64,000 nt of DNA from assembly GCA_010015745.1 (NCBI GenBank), contig ML978247.1:1-64000 (forward strand). The letters run 5' to 3'. Below the pieces are notes generated by a model. It searched no databases, was not told the origin of the DNA, and saw only the letters and a program-made list of their open reading frames with translations. A program made the position numbers and the translations under genes. This document shows, in pieces, positions 34,053 through 45,047 of the stretch. The stretch comes from Setomelanomma holmii (Eukaryota; Ascomycota; Dothideomycetes; Pleosporales; Phaeosphaeriaceae). Numbering within the stretch: the first letter of the stretch is position 1; each line of letters starts with the position of its first letter.

Positions 34053-37000
34053 ATGCCTTCGATATTCTCCAAGAAGCAGAACCGCTCGCACCAGTCGGTC
34101 GACACATCCTCGGGCCAGTCCTCGCCCAATCCCTCTGGTGAGTGCGCCGTTGGGCCTCCAATAGTGCGTGCGTGCGGCTGACAAGCAAGCGCTGGCAGTA
34201 AACAACGAGGCCGCGCAGCGATTCCAACCCACCGACGGCCAGCAGGGAGTTCCACAGGGCCAGCAACCGCCCCAGCAGCTTCCCCAAGGTGTTCCGCCAG
34301 GCCAGTATCGCCAGTCGTACCCCACGAGAAACCCCAGCACCCACCGCCTGAGCGCGCATCTCGACCAGGCGTCGCAGCAGAACTACCAGCAGCAGCCTGG
34401 CCCACCACAGCTGTCGCCCGCCATTGACCCCAATCGCGGCCCTTATCAGGCACAAGCGCCGCCTGCAAACGTCCAGGAGCCCAAGAAGTCGCTCCGCAGC
34501 CGCATCGCCGCAGGACTGTCAGGACACAGCAAGGAAGAAGAGTCGACGAAGCAGGCCAGCAAGAACGGTGTAGGACGCCGCCAGTCGGTCCGGAAGAGTG
34601 ATCCCAGGCTTGCCGAGCAAGTGCAAGTACAGGGCGGCCATCGTCTTCAGCCTTCCCAGCAGTGGCATCAGGGGTCAAGCCCGCATCTGGCCACTTCGAG
34701 CGAGCAGGAAGAGGACAACCTCGATCCCTTCCTCCAGTCCGACGACCACAACCAGCCGCAGGTACCACCCAAAGACTATCCGCATCCACCTCAGCAGCAG
34801 CAGCACCACTTTGTCGCGAACTCGCAGCAGCAGCCTCAGTACAATCGGCCCCCACTCGACAGGGTCAGCACAGAGGGGAGCTACCAGACACAAGGCGGGG
34901 TATCCCAATATAGTCCCGACCAACACCAGGGCCAGGGTCCACCACAGCAAACAAACCAGCAGCCCTACCAGAGCTACCAGCCGGCGGTCCAACACCCACA
35001 AGGTTCGAACGAGTATCAGGCATTCAACCCCCAAAACGTGCCAAGCCCGCTCCTCCAAAACGCTCAGCTGCACGGTCAAGGTCCAGACACTGCACCGAAG
35101 CAAAACTACTACCAATACCAGCAGCAGCAGAACAGCCAGCAAACACAACAGGCCTACTCGCCGCAGGACACCTCTCCACAAAACACTCACTACCAGCAGC
35201 AGCAATTTGCACCATCCCAGCCTCAGCCTCAGCCTCAGCCTCAGCCGCACCAGGGCCCGCCGCCGCGTACATCCTCACAGCAGCCCCCTGAGTTGCAACA
35301 CCCACGAGCGACTCGTCAGCCTCTTCAGCTTGCGCAGGGACAGCAACTTGACACGCAACAGCAGCAGCAGCTTCGGCCCCCATCCTCGCAACAACTTGCC
35401 CCTCCCTCCCCTCTCCAACCCCAACCTTACAAACCAGTCTACGACCCACAACCCAGCCAACAGCAGCAGACCCTACCGCAGCCGTCCGAACCCCATTCGG
35501 CGAACACGACGCCACCTCAGCAGACACAAGACAATATGCCGTCAAGCAGTCAGCAGAACAGTGGCAGGAACACACTGAGGAAGGTCAATGATGGCGGTCA
35601 GCAGCCTGGCGCACCGTCGCGCGAGTCGTCCCTTCTTCAGCAGCCCTCTGGTCAAGGTCAGCCTTTCGGACCACCGCCTGTATCGCCGGGCATCGCAACA
35701 TTCGACGCTAACGTCGTTCCAACAGCTTCACAAGGCCAACCATATCGAGGTGAGAAGGGACAGCAGGTACAGCAGACACAGCAATCGAGCGAAATGGGAC
35801 AAGCCACACCGCCGCCACGTTCAACGATCGCCGACATGTCAGAAGAAGAGATTGAAAAGATGATGAAGGACCACGAGGTTTTGCGTGAGTAAATTGAGGG
35901 CTCTGTCTTGGGCAGCACTAACAATGTTACAGGCGAAAAGTACCAAAAAGTGAAGAGGTACTTCTTCGAGCAACAGACGCAAGTGCACCAGTTGCAAAAC
36001 ACACTCGCTAACCAGAGACTCTCCCTATCTCGTACATCATGGGACGATAGCGAATACGCAACTCGTTTCAATCGACTAGACGGTCTAATAGCACAGCTGT
36101 CCTTTTCAATTCGTAAGGACTGGAAGGCCATACCGCAATTCCTGCACACCGTGGTGAACAAAACCGCAGTAGAGACTGGCAAGCAAGAGATGACGGCCGT
36201 TGGACGTGCTTTCATCTCCTACTGGCTGGTAGAGAATATTTTCGAAAAGTATTTTCATCCAGATCTGGAGCCCGGGTTTTCTACACAGCTCCAGAGTATT
36301 GCTCTGAACATTCGTAGGTTCTCGCCAGCGTGCCATAGTCCTGAAGATGAAGACTCCCTCGCGGCCAAGATCATCAACTGGCGCTTGGCAACATTGGAAG
36401 GTCTCGCGGACACACTACGGGCACCTCAGGCAGCAAAGCATCGACAAGACCTGATTGAGACTCTCAATGAGAAGCTGATTGCTTCTCTACAAATGCACAT
36501 GAACGACCCTGCACCTCCTGATCTCAATGGCGGCGTGCCCATGATTATCGAGCTGGCCATCAGCATTGCACAGCATCTGCCATTGGAAAGCCGAGAGGTT
36601 CATATTGAGTACTTTCCGCCAGGTCATGGCATCGTCTCGGAGTTCATGAAGCTGGAAACCGGTATTCCAGCTTTGACTGCACCAATACTAGAACCAGATG
36701 AGGCAGACCGCGCCTCAGTAAGAAGTGTTGCATCGAAGGATGTAGACAATGCCTCCCTCACCGAGCAAGAACAACAATCTACGCAGGGCTCGCAGGCAGG
36801 CAAAGAAGATAAAAAGCGAAGTATGTTCGGTTTCGGCGGCGGGTCGAAGAAGCCAACAACAGCTCCTGCATCTTTGGGCAAGCGAGAATCCACACTTGGC
36901 GCAGGAGGCAGCCAGCAAAGTCTGACTCAGAACCCACCCGGTAGTTCTAGCGGGCCCAAGGAAGACGCGCCAGTAGCACGCGTACGCATGGCCGTTGGTG

Positions 37001-37059
37001 TCGCGGTGCAGATTCGTGGCAAGAGTATTTTGATGAAAGCACCCGTGTACAGCACATGA
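34053..37059 (+). CDS. Gln-rich conserved fungal protein of unknown function
   Basis: Exons 34053-34137, 34190-35884, 35933-37059 (introns 52 and 48 nt), 968 residues. Residues 1-28 (MPSIFSKKQNRSHQSVDTSS) are basic. About 30-560 is a low-complexity Gln/Pro/Ser/Tyr-rich region with QQQ runs and a (QP)n block; it resembles prion-like or condensate-forming domains. Residues 575-830 are a folded, mostly helical part beginning SEEEIEKMMKDHEVLREKY and containing YFFEQQTQVHQLQNTLANQR (coiled coil), DWKAIPQFLHTVVNK, SYWLVENIFEKYFHPDLEPG and INWRLATLEGLADTL. I recognise this as a region conserved among ascomycetes but cannot name a function. A Ser/Lys-rich linker and a C-terminal segment ending in KSILMKAPVYST close the protein. 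The second of two acceptors (after ACAAGCAAG) keeps the frame. Confidence 0.82.
35221..35245 (+). repeat. CCTCAG hexamer repeat coding Gln-Pro
   Basis: Four tandem CCTCAG units inside the Gln-rich region, coding alternating Pro and Gln. Length variation is likely between strains. Confidence 0.8.
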
Positions 37060-37552
37060 GGAGGCTGATGGACTGACGATTTGGATGAGCGAATAAACGC
37101 AGCGACCGATTTGAGTTGGATCCCCTCTTCAACGTCTTGATACACCATTTGAAAACACGGTGGACGGAAAGATCTGGATGCTTGAATGTGTTGAAAATGT
37201 GTATACCCGGTTGGGGTTTGAGTTGTGGAGCTATTGTTGTGCATACCGATACCCTCGCTGTTTCTACGGTTGAATAATGAAGGAAATTCTGAATGATACC
37301 AAATGCTTCTACTGTGTGAGGCTCTTTGCGATATCTGGATCTTCAAAATGCTTCTTTGACATTGAGTCAATCCTATCTTTTGCAGTTCCCAACACCGACC
37401 TGCCGTCGCGGGATGTAGTCCCTCATTGTTGGCGGCCATTTGTGCGGACCGCCTCCGGCTCTCATTGGTCAATCGCGGAAACTCCGCTTTGTTTACTTCA
37501 CCACAACACCATTGCTACAGCCCCACCAGACACTTGACGAGCAGCTCACACG
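37060..37552. other. Intergenic, promoter of the WD40 gene
   Basis: Holds the 3' end of the Gln-rich gene and the WD40 promoter, including an inverted CCAAT box noted separately. Confidence 0.5.
37464..37468 (-). promoter_or_regulatory. Inverted CCAAT box upstream of WD40 gene
   Basis: ATTGG (CCAAT on the minus strand) in CTCATTGGTCAAT, 85 bp before the start codon, a usual position for HAP/CBC-bound CCAAT boxes. Function not shown. Confidence 0.4.
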
Positions 37553-39337
37553 ATGGACTCGGCAGACATCTCGCCGCAGTATAAATGTGAGTGTACTACT
37601 GTGCTAAATTGCCCCAACGTCTAACGCACGACAGCAACTTCACCCTCCGTCCCGAGTCCTACAGCAGCACACATTGCTTGTCTCAACGGCGCACGGCTGC
37701 AAATTCTATGTCTCGCAACATTCGAGATCACAAGAAGTATAGCAATACCGGCAAATCAAGATGCACGCAACTCTCGTCTTGCATGGTCCCCGCCTGCCAG
37801 CCCGCTCCACTCCTCGACGTCCTCGCAACCGACACCTCCACGCCAATCCCATCCGCCATGCTCCAATCGTGTCCTCCTCTTCGACGACGAAACCACGCGC
37901 GTATATGATTTGCGAGACGACAAGTGGAGCGCTGTCATCAGCAACGGATCTGGTGGCATGGGCAAGAATGTGCACGTCGACTTCGGTGCGACCGAGGATG
38001 AAGTGCTCGTCTGGAGTGACTTCGCGGCGTGTTTGAAAGTCTGGTGTTTGCGGACAGGACGAGCAGTTGAGATCAGGGATCCCAGGTTCTCTGGCAGAGA
38101 GGGCAAAGGGTGGGGATATCGACCATCAAGCACAGCGAAGCATGGCAGAGGACAGGTACTAGCACTACTATGTCGTACATCTGGAGTCGATGTCCTGATG
38201 CTTCTTTCCGCTATAACATACAACCTCATCACGCGCGTGGAACTCCCCACAATCGATGGAGCGGGGCTGAAGTGGAGTCGCGACGGTCGATGGCTTGCGA
38301 TATGGGATGCTGCATCGGCTGGCCACAAACTACACATCTATACAGCAGACGGAAATCTGTACCGGACCATATCTCGGGAACCAAACGAAGAAATTGATGT
38401 ATGGGGCATAGAAGGCCTGGGCATCAAGAGCGTGGAATGGGTTCCAGGCAGCGAGAAGCTAGCCGTGGGAGGCTGGGACCGCAGAGTGCGGATCCTGTCG
38501 ACTAGGACGTTCGCGCCGGTCGTGTTTCTCGATCATACGCCCGTCATACACATCCATGCAGCGCCTGTCTACACTGAGCATATCGACGGGCAAGGGGACA
38601 GGAGCTACCAAATCACACCACAACCCACTACACCACCCAAAGCACCGCTCGAGAGAAACAAAACGGCGCTGATAAAGCAAGGCATCAGTATCCTTGCATT
38701 CAATACCGATGGCACACTATGCGCAACAAGAGACGACTCCACACCTTCAACAGTCTGGATATGGGACCTTCGAAGTCTGAAACCACGCACCATTTTGATT
38801 CAGTTCTCCCCAATCAAAACATTACAATGGCATCCACACGACCCATCACGCCTTCTCATACAAACAAACCACGATTCGCCAACAGTATACTTGTACACCG
38901 CACATCATCTCTCCTCTTCAACCTCAACCTCTTCCTCACAACAACCACCCACAATCCTCGATCTCTCGATGCACCTCCTCAAGCCCGCCGGCACGTCACC
39001 ACCGAAATACACAACCTCATGGCTCTCCACACAAGCCGACAAGCAATCCGTGCTATCGCTCGCGCATCAACAAGGCTACGTGTTTGTCTGGCCGGATGGG
39101 AAAGATCAGATTCTCAGATTCGAAGGCGCAGAAGAGGAGAGTGAAGACAGTCTGTATGATATCTTGACCGGACGGACGCCCGTGCCAAGGTTGAAGAGTG
39201 TAGATTTGGAAGAAGATGGAGGTGGTGAAGGGGATAGTGCTGGGCTGGACGATACATTTCGGGAAAAGAAGAGGGTTAATGGGCCTTCGGAAGGAACAAG
39301 AGGTGAGTTAGATATTGGGTTGGATGAGATGTTTTGA
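37553..39337 (+). CDS. WRAP73: WD40 protein of the WRAP73/Wdr8 family
   Basis: Exons 37553-37586 and 37635-39337 (48-nt intron), 578 residues. The propeller holds blades with VWSDFAACLKVWCLRTGR, LKWSRDGRWLAIWDAAS, IKSVEWVPGSEKLAVGGWD, RRVRILSTRTFAPVVFLDH, ISILAFNTDGTLCATRDDST and STVWIWDLRSLKPRTILIQF. The order and the WGIEGLGIKSVEW segment fit WRAP73 (Wdr8). In fission yeast and animals this protein works with Msd1/SSX2IP at the spindle pole or centrosome to anchor microtubule minus ends. The N-terminus (residues 12-70) is less conserved and Ser/Pro-rich. An acidic tail (about 480-578) follows the propeller. The tiny first exon is supported by in-frame continuation and an MDSADISPQYK start. 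Confidence 0.88.
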
Positions 39338-39493
39338 GTGGGGACATATTGAGATCATGAGCATAGGGCGCTCGGCGTTTATGGAATTGGGCATCAATTC
39401 TGGGTATACCCGCCTCTCCAATACTACCGCAATTCAAATCCGCTAGTTTTGTGTATCACATCTTCATATCCTTGCAATTGTTCGTTTCCTTTC

Positions 39494-40033
39494 TTACAAA
39501 TTCAACGGCCCACTTCCCTTCTTCTCCCCACCCGCAGCACTAGGCTTATCATCATCACCCTCGAATCCCCATCGTCCAGTCTGATCCAACCCCAACGGAT
39601 TATCCCCCGTCTGTTCCTTGCCTGCAATCTTCTCCGGCCCAGAGTAACTATCCTTATTCTTCCCTCCCAGCACCTCACTCTTCTCCTCGTCCGAACCCAG
39701 CAGCGGTCCCAATACACCGCGCGTCGACCCGCCAACGGCGTTGCCGAGTGGGCCTGTCACGCCTTTTTCGAGGGGTGCACCGATGGGGCGGAGGGCGGTG
39801 CCGAGGACGTTACCTGCGATGAGCGTTAGCGAATCGCTTTCTTTCAGAGTGCAGGCAGATGATCGAAGACTGGGAGACAACTGATGGATGAAAAGTAAGA
39901 GAGGGAGTTGGGTAGGCGTACCAACAGGATCACCAATAGTGCTTAGTAGACCACCCGATCCTGACGAGCCCTTTTCTTCTTCCTTGTCCTTCGACTCGGT
40001 CGGGATGTGTGTTGTTTCTTCCTTGTCTGGCAT
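39494..40033 (-). CDS. Small Gly-rich conserved fungal protein
   Basis: Minus-strand exons 40033-39922 and 39813-39494 (108-nt intron), 143 residues. The N-terminus is charged (KEETTHIPTESKDKEEEK). The core GGLLSTIGDPVGNVLGTALR, then PIGAPLEKGVTGPLGNAVGG and STRGVLGPLLG, alternates Gly and hydrophobics and spans the intron, which confirms the splice. The C-terminus is polar. It resembles small ascomycete proteins of unknown function; the Gly-rich stretch might associate with membranes. It is convergent with the WD40 gene, 156 bp between stop codons. Confidence 0.78.
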   Translation of the reverse strand: MPDKEETTHIPTESKDKEEEKGSSGSGGLLSTIGDPVGTPTQLPLLLFIHQLSPSLRSSACTLKESDSLTLIAGNVLGTALRPIGAPLEKGVTGPLGNAVGGSTRGVLGPLLGSDEEKSEVLGGKNKDSYSGPEKIAGKEQTGDNPLGLDQTGRWGFEGDDDKPSAAGGEKKGSGPLNL

Positions 40034-40782
40034 CTTAGCTTCTTCTTTGGAGTTTGTGAAGTTTGTACGGAGGAGAGTGTAATTTGTGTCTCAGCCTGAA
40101 TCTGAAAACGTGTAAACTGGAGCTAAAGTGATCTCGCCTAGGTACCCGCGGGACGTTATATGTAGTCGCGACATAGCTGCAGGACGACTTGCGTAGTACA
40201 GTGCGGGATTCAAGCTTCGGAGCGTTGTGACGTCAGATGGCGGGGGACGATCGTCTAGCTGAGGTGGGGTTAGTGGAACGTTGGCTGACAGGTGACATGC
40301 GTGTCTTGGCTATTGTCAAACATTAGCAGAGTGGAGAAGAGACAAATTGATCTTGATGATCTTCGCATTGTTGTTGCTATCGTAGGCCACATCGTCCTTT
40401 GTGCAGCAAACCCCAGAATATGCTATCGTCTCCATGAGTCCAAGCTAGCTAGGTATCTCCTTGCCAAAGCACCCCACGGAACGGACGGACGCTAGAGGAC
40501 TAAAATCGAAAATGAAGATGGAGGAGAGCAAGGAATGGAAGCAGACAAGAGGCTGTGGGAGCCAACCCCAGATTTGAGTGTTGTGACGTGCAAAGCAGGC
40601 AGAGGGGTGATGAAAACACTTTTGAAGCAGAGGAAAGCAGAGATAGTGTGTCAAGACACTCCCGAGACTTTCGATAATTCTCAGCTCGATCGGCACGCAA
40701 TACAACGAAGGAGTCTATGTGTTGTTAGCATCGTATCAACAAGGGCCGCTATTGCGCACATACCGTGAAGAGCTCCAGTGTT
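40034..40782. other. Intergenic, promoter of the small Gly-rich gene
   Basis: Contains a perfect TGACGTCA noted separately and the 3' flank of the GNAT gene. No coding frame is convincing. Confidence 0.5.
40228..40235. promoter_or_regulatory. TGACGTCA (CRE/ATF-type bZIP site)
   Basis: Perfect 8-bp palindromic CRE, 195 bp upstream of the small Gly-rich protein's start on the minus strand. In fungi such sites bind ATF/CREB bZIP factors in stress responses. Regulation is inferred from position. Confidence 0.5.
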
Positions 40783-43313
40783 CTAGGATGCGATGGTTGG
40801 CCTAGCATTGGCATCGATGATCTCTGTAGTTGTGTGTCGATAGAGGAACAGATCCACGATCTTGCCGAGCTTGAAGCCCATATGAGCAATGTGGCCGGCG
40901 CAAGAGAAGTTGAACTGCTTCAAGAACTTCGAGGTATCATTCACCTTCTGGCCATTCTCCTCGTGAACTTGAAGAACAATAGTCTTAATCACTCTGCTAG
41001 GGCCAGTTTTGAGGTACTCCGAGCCGTTGCGATAGTCGTAGCCGCCTCTAGCATTGTATCCAGTGTTTGCCATCTCCAGCAACCTGTCCAGAAGACAACT
41101 GGCAATATTCTGGGAAACGTAGCCCGGATGAACGTATAGCTGCAGCTCGAACGTGTACCGGTACATGCTTGACTTATCTGCCCAATCATCTAAGCTGGCG
41201 TAGCCGACGATTTTCTCGCTGACAAAGCCTGTAGGACCTTTAGGTTGATTGCCTCGAGCGACTGCGACTAGGTATGGTAGTCCAGATTCGATGATATCGT
41301 CAATACGATTGCGGATATGTTCTTCGGTGCGTCCTTCGAATTCATTGGCATGTATTGTAGCTTCCACGTAATGGTTGTAAATTACCTGAGGTGGAATTAG
41401 CGAGTTCCCTCAGCAAACGAGCAACGTACTCACCGCAATACCGTACACATCGGCCGGCTGAACAGGACGAAAGTAGACGTTCGACTTGGGTACGATACGC
41501 CTGTCTTCTTGTGGTGGCCCTGTGAGGACAGACTCACGAAGAGGACGCCTTTGCCGCGCAAGTGTCCTAGCGTGACGTCTGGCCTTGTTCTCCTCGATGA
41601 CTCTGACTCTCTCAGTGGCAGAAACCAGCATGTCAACTCCACGGAAATTGTTTTCGGGGTCCGACGGGTCCACAGTTGCATCAGGCACGATGAGGCCCTT
41701 GAGATAGAAGCTCGTTCCGTCCTCATATCTTTCCCAAAAAGGCGGAACGGCCATGACGTCGATGTCGCTTACCGGAGCAGGAGCACGTTCTGGGAACTGT
41801 TTCCAGAACGATCCCAGTGAGTCTTGCTCGATCCTCGTGATGACCCAGTACTTCGGGACGATCTCCTTACAGAAGCCGTTCTCAGCGAGATGCGACTCAA
41901 TCTTTATGTCCTTTGTGCACTCTTCATCATGTCCATTAATCCACTGCTCCATGGCTTGGCCGAGGTGTCGATTAGTGTGACCTTTTCGCGCGGACCATTG
42001 CTCGGGCGGTGGGAGCCAGTCCCCATTCCAGTCCATGAGCTTTTTGACATCATAGTCGGGGTCACCATTGCTGTCGGACCGGCAAGCGACGCCGCCGTCG
42101 CTCGACGAGTCGGTGGACCTGGCGCGCATCTCGCTCTGCTTAAGCCACCTCTTCCTCGGCTGCGGCTTTGGACCGCGAGGCCAATTGGGATTATCACGTC
42201 TGGCTCTGGTCGGAGCTTGTTCTGGTTTCGGGTCATCCCAGCCAGGGACGTGGACGTCTTCGCCATCTGCAGCAGTGCCGCTGTTAGGTTCGACTTGCTG
42301 CGGTGAGTAGACTCTATCGACTTTACTAGGCTCTACAGTTACCGGCTCTCGAGGTGTAGTCGGTGGAGAAGGAGGCTGGCCCGGAACAATGCATGCACCA
42401 TTGCTATACAAGATCAGCAACTCAATTACTTCGAACAGCGCAAGCACATTCTGAGGTTAGACTTACGTGGAGGACTGCAGTATGGCGGTGTCTCCGGGCT
42501 TGGACTGCACAGATGTCGTCGAGCATCCATTAGAGACCGGTGCTGTGGCTTTCTCGTTTGTTGCGGCAGAGACATCTGTAGCGCGCTTGCGAAGGTGTGG
42601 AGGCACATATGCCTTTTTCGGCAGCGACGTCATGTTCTCTTCAAGCTGTGCTTTACTCTTGCGGTTGCGAGCAGATCGTTTATGTTGCTTCTTGTGCGGT
42701 GCTTTCGCGTCGTTGGCGCTCGACGATTGCGGAAGAGAATTGACTTCCGAAGAAACGGCTGGACCTTGAAGCTGAGCAGTGGCTGCCTTGCGTTGTGGTG
42801 TGCCTGGGTGACGCGCAATAGGAGCTCCGTTCTGTGGTGCGGCGCGATTGTCGTGATTCAACACCGCGGATGGATTCGGAGCCGTTTCGAGGTTAAGTGG
42901 TACCCAATGCACACCCTTCGCCTTGCGCTCGCTCGCCTTCTGCTGCCTACTAGTCGCGAGAATTGATTGAAGGAAAGAGATCGTAGCTTAAAGCAAGACC
43001 GGATTAAGATGAAGCAGATGTAGAAGGTTGAGGAGTAAACGGTAGAAGGTAGGAGCAGACGTGACTTAGATAAAGCCTGTCTGTCTTCGAGAGCGGTGTG
43101 GGGTTCTCAAGCGGGTCGCGTAAAGCCGGGATCAGGTCTCTCACTCACCACAGCAGGCCCGAACTTCTTCTTCTGTTGCCAGGTCATGGCATGGGTATCT
43201 GTCGGTGGCGTCGGCGGCATATCGATGAGGGTCCCGTCCGAGGACGCTGTTGGCTCATTTTGAAGACGGAACGCTGCCTCGCGACCGTAAAATTGAATGG
43301 CTGATCGACCCAT
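40783..43313 (-). CDS. GNAT acetyltransferase-domain protein
   Basis: Minus-strand exons 43313-43149, 42942-42467, 42403-41434 and 41385-40783, 737 residues; all phases close. The first intron (206 nt) ends in a CAGCAG tandem acceptor, so one residue may be optional. The N-terminus starts MGRSAIQFYGREAAFRLQ. The middle is disordered and basic, with KKAYVPPHLRKR, a motif also seen in RNA-associated proteins, followed by HVPGWDDP and LMDWNGDWLPPPEQW. The C-terminal 190 residues are a GNAT fold: ESGLPYLVAVAR, KIVGYASLDDWADK, MYRYTFELQLYVHPGYVSQN, IASCLLDRLLEMAN and HIAHMGFKLGKIVDLFLYR. The acetyl-CoA loop, normally Q/R-x-x-G-x-G/A, reads SQNIA, so the glycines are missing. Substrate unknown; related large fungal proteins are annotated only as acetyltransferase-domain proteins. 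Confidence 0.85.
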
Positions 43314-43806
43314 GGTACCGCTTGCCGTTCAAGTTGACAAGATAGGAAGGCAATCAGCAGCTGGAGAGAGTAGGAAGGCAGGAAGGTGATGAAGAAAGGA
43401 AAGAGCTTCCCCAGAACGTGAACTCATATACCTCAAGCTTCAGTCGATGAGGATCTCCACATATAGCTCAGACTACTCTAGTGAGAGTGATTCTCAGAAG
43501 CCTCACTTCTCCCGTGCTCTGGAACGCATTTGGTATATGCTTGCGCGGAGTGATAAAGTCTTCTTTCCCGGCGCGCATAGGTCTGAATATCTTCACATCT
43601 TCCCGGAACATCTCGACCTGATCAGACTACAGTCCTACTACTGTCGAAGTGAGGTTCTGAATCAATTCAATTCGGTTGAACGTGGATATCTTCAAGAGCC
43701 TTACGGCGGACCTGGCAAGTTTAGCCGAGCACCGGGAAGATCCACACCCTCGAAACATGACAAGAGAGCAAGCGACCACAACACTACCAGATGACCAGCT
43801 TCCAAA
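43314..43806. other. Divergent promoter region of GNAT gene and ARL2
   Basis: 493 bp between divergent start codons. A 115-codon plus-strand frame (43447-43794) lies just before ARL2 but has no recognisable feature and probably lies in its leader. Confidence 0.5.
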
Positions 43807-44597
43807 ATGCTGTCAATATTACGAAAAGCACGTCTGAAGGACAAGGAGATGCGAATCTTGATGCTGTGGGTATCTGGAAACTCTTTACGCGTCATTAGGT
43901 TGATTATATGAGGGGCCTCGACAATGCAGGAAAGACGACCATCGTGAAGAGAATCATGAATGAGGATGTCAACAGCGTCAGCCCCACGCTGGGCTTCATC
44001 ATCAAGACGATTGAGTACGACGGGTACGTGGAATCACTTTGTCTGCGAAACAACGACTGACAAAAGGAGGTACAAACTGAACATATGTACTGCACCTGCT
44101 TGTTCCCGGATGAGTGCATACTAACTGCAAAGGGGATGTGGGCGGCCAGAAGACGCTGCGCACATACTGGAAGAACTACTTCGAGAAGACCGACACGCTC
44201 ATCTGGGTGGTCGATGCAACAGACCGCGAGCGGATAGACGATTGTCGCCATGAGCTGGCAGGGTTGTTGCAGGAAGAGGTATGCTCATCACCGTAGCTCG
44301 ATCGTTACAAGCTGACTCTCCAGCGCCTATCCGGAGCAAGCCTGCTTGTTTTCAAGAACAAGAGCGACGTTCCCGGTGCCATGACGGAAGACGAGGTGCG
44401 CGAGGTAGGTGGCCGCGAATGTGGATGCTGGGATCCGTTGTCGGGCCAATTGTAACGGCGTTTAGGGACTGCGACTCGACGCCATCAAGACACACAAATG
44501 GCACATCATGACCTGCAGCGCAATGACGGGCATGAACTTGCAGGAAGGGCTGGAATGGGTGGTGCAGGATGCCAAAGCAAGACTGTTTCTGTACTGA
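43807..44597 (+). CDS. ARL2: ADP-ribosylation factor-like GTPase Arl2
   Basis: Six exons: 43807-43865, 43913-44023, 44070-44086, 44133-44278, 44324-44404, 44466-44597; introns 45-61 nt; 181 residues. Exon 3 is only 17 nt and codes YKLNI plus parts of the flanking codons; without it the switch region would be broken. Motifs: G1 GLDNAGKT (21-28), G2 SPTLGF, G3 WDVGGQ, then LRTYWKNYFEKTDTLIWVVD, G4 NKSD, and CSAMTG as G5. The end WVVQDAKARLFLY is typical of Arl2. Start MLSILRKARLKDKEMRILML lacks Gly2, so no myristoylation, as expected for Arl2. Arl2 (fission yeast Alp41, budding yeast Cin4) controls tubulin-folding cofactor D and thus microtubule assembly. Confidence 0.96.
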
Positions 44598-45047
44598 GTG
44601 GTATCGATGATCAGGCACGGGACAAGTGCAAGGGGCAAGTTGTGTTGATACAGGCCCCAAAGTGTAAAAACCGGTAGCGTGCAGCTTGACAAGCCCCGAC
44701 GCTCGAGTGTGGAGTTGCTGTCTCAGCAAATGGAATCATAACAAACACCAATTGGCAGCGTCTGCACCTCCTGCAGCCATCACACTCTCTACAATTCGCT
44801 CGTTGCTCGCTCTCGAGTTCGTCTGTGATCTGCATCTGTTTCAGCATACCTGAAACACATCTCGAGGTGACGGACGCTCTGACCAGGCATGAGGTAGCTG
44901 AAGCACTCGAAGCAATTTAACGGCCGTCTAGCTTGCGAAACACCCGGGATTACCATTCACTGCCGAGCATCTTCATTCCCTAGAGTGCAGACCCGCAGCA
45001 CCAAGCGGCCTGTGTGAAGTAACCCTGCGGCATTCTCGTCGCCCACC
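44598..45047. other. Intergenic, promoter of the DUF4045-gelsolin gene
   Basis: ARL2 3' flank and the promoter of the next gene. No distinct motif seen. Confidence 0.5.

Noticed and set aside
33799..35575. Long minus-strand and alternate-frame open frames (up to 326 codons) over the Gln-rich gene
   Set aside because: CAG/CAA-rich coding DNA seldom gives stops in other frames. The sense frame has introns, phase consistency and a conserved domain.
43447..43794. 115-codon frame just before ARL2
   Set aside because: No homology or domain, and it ends immediately before the ARL2 start, so probably leader sequence.
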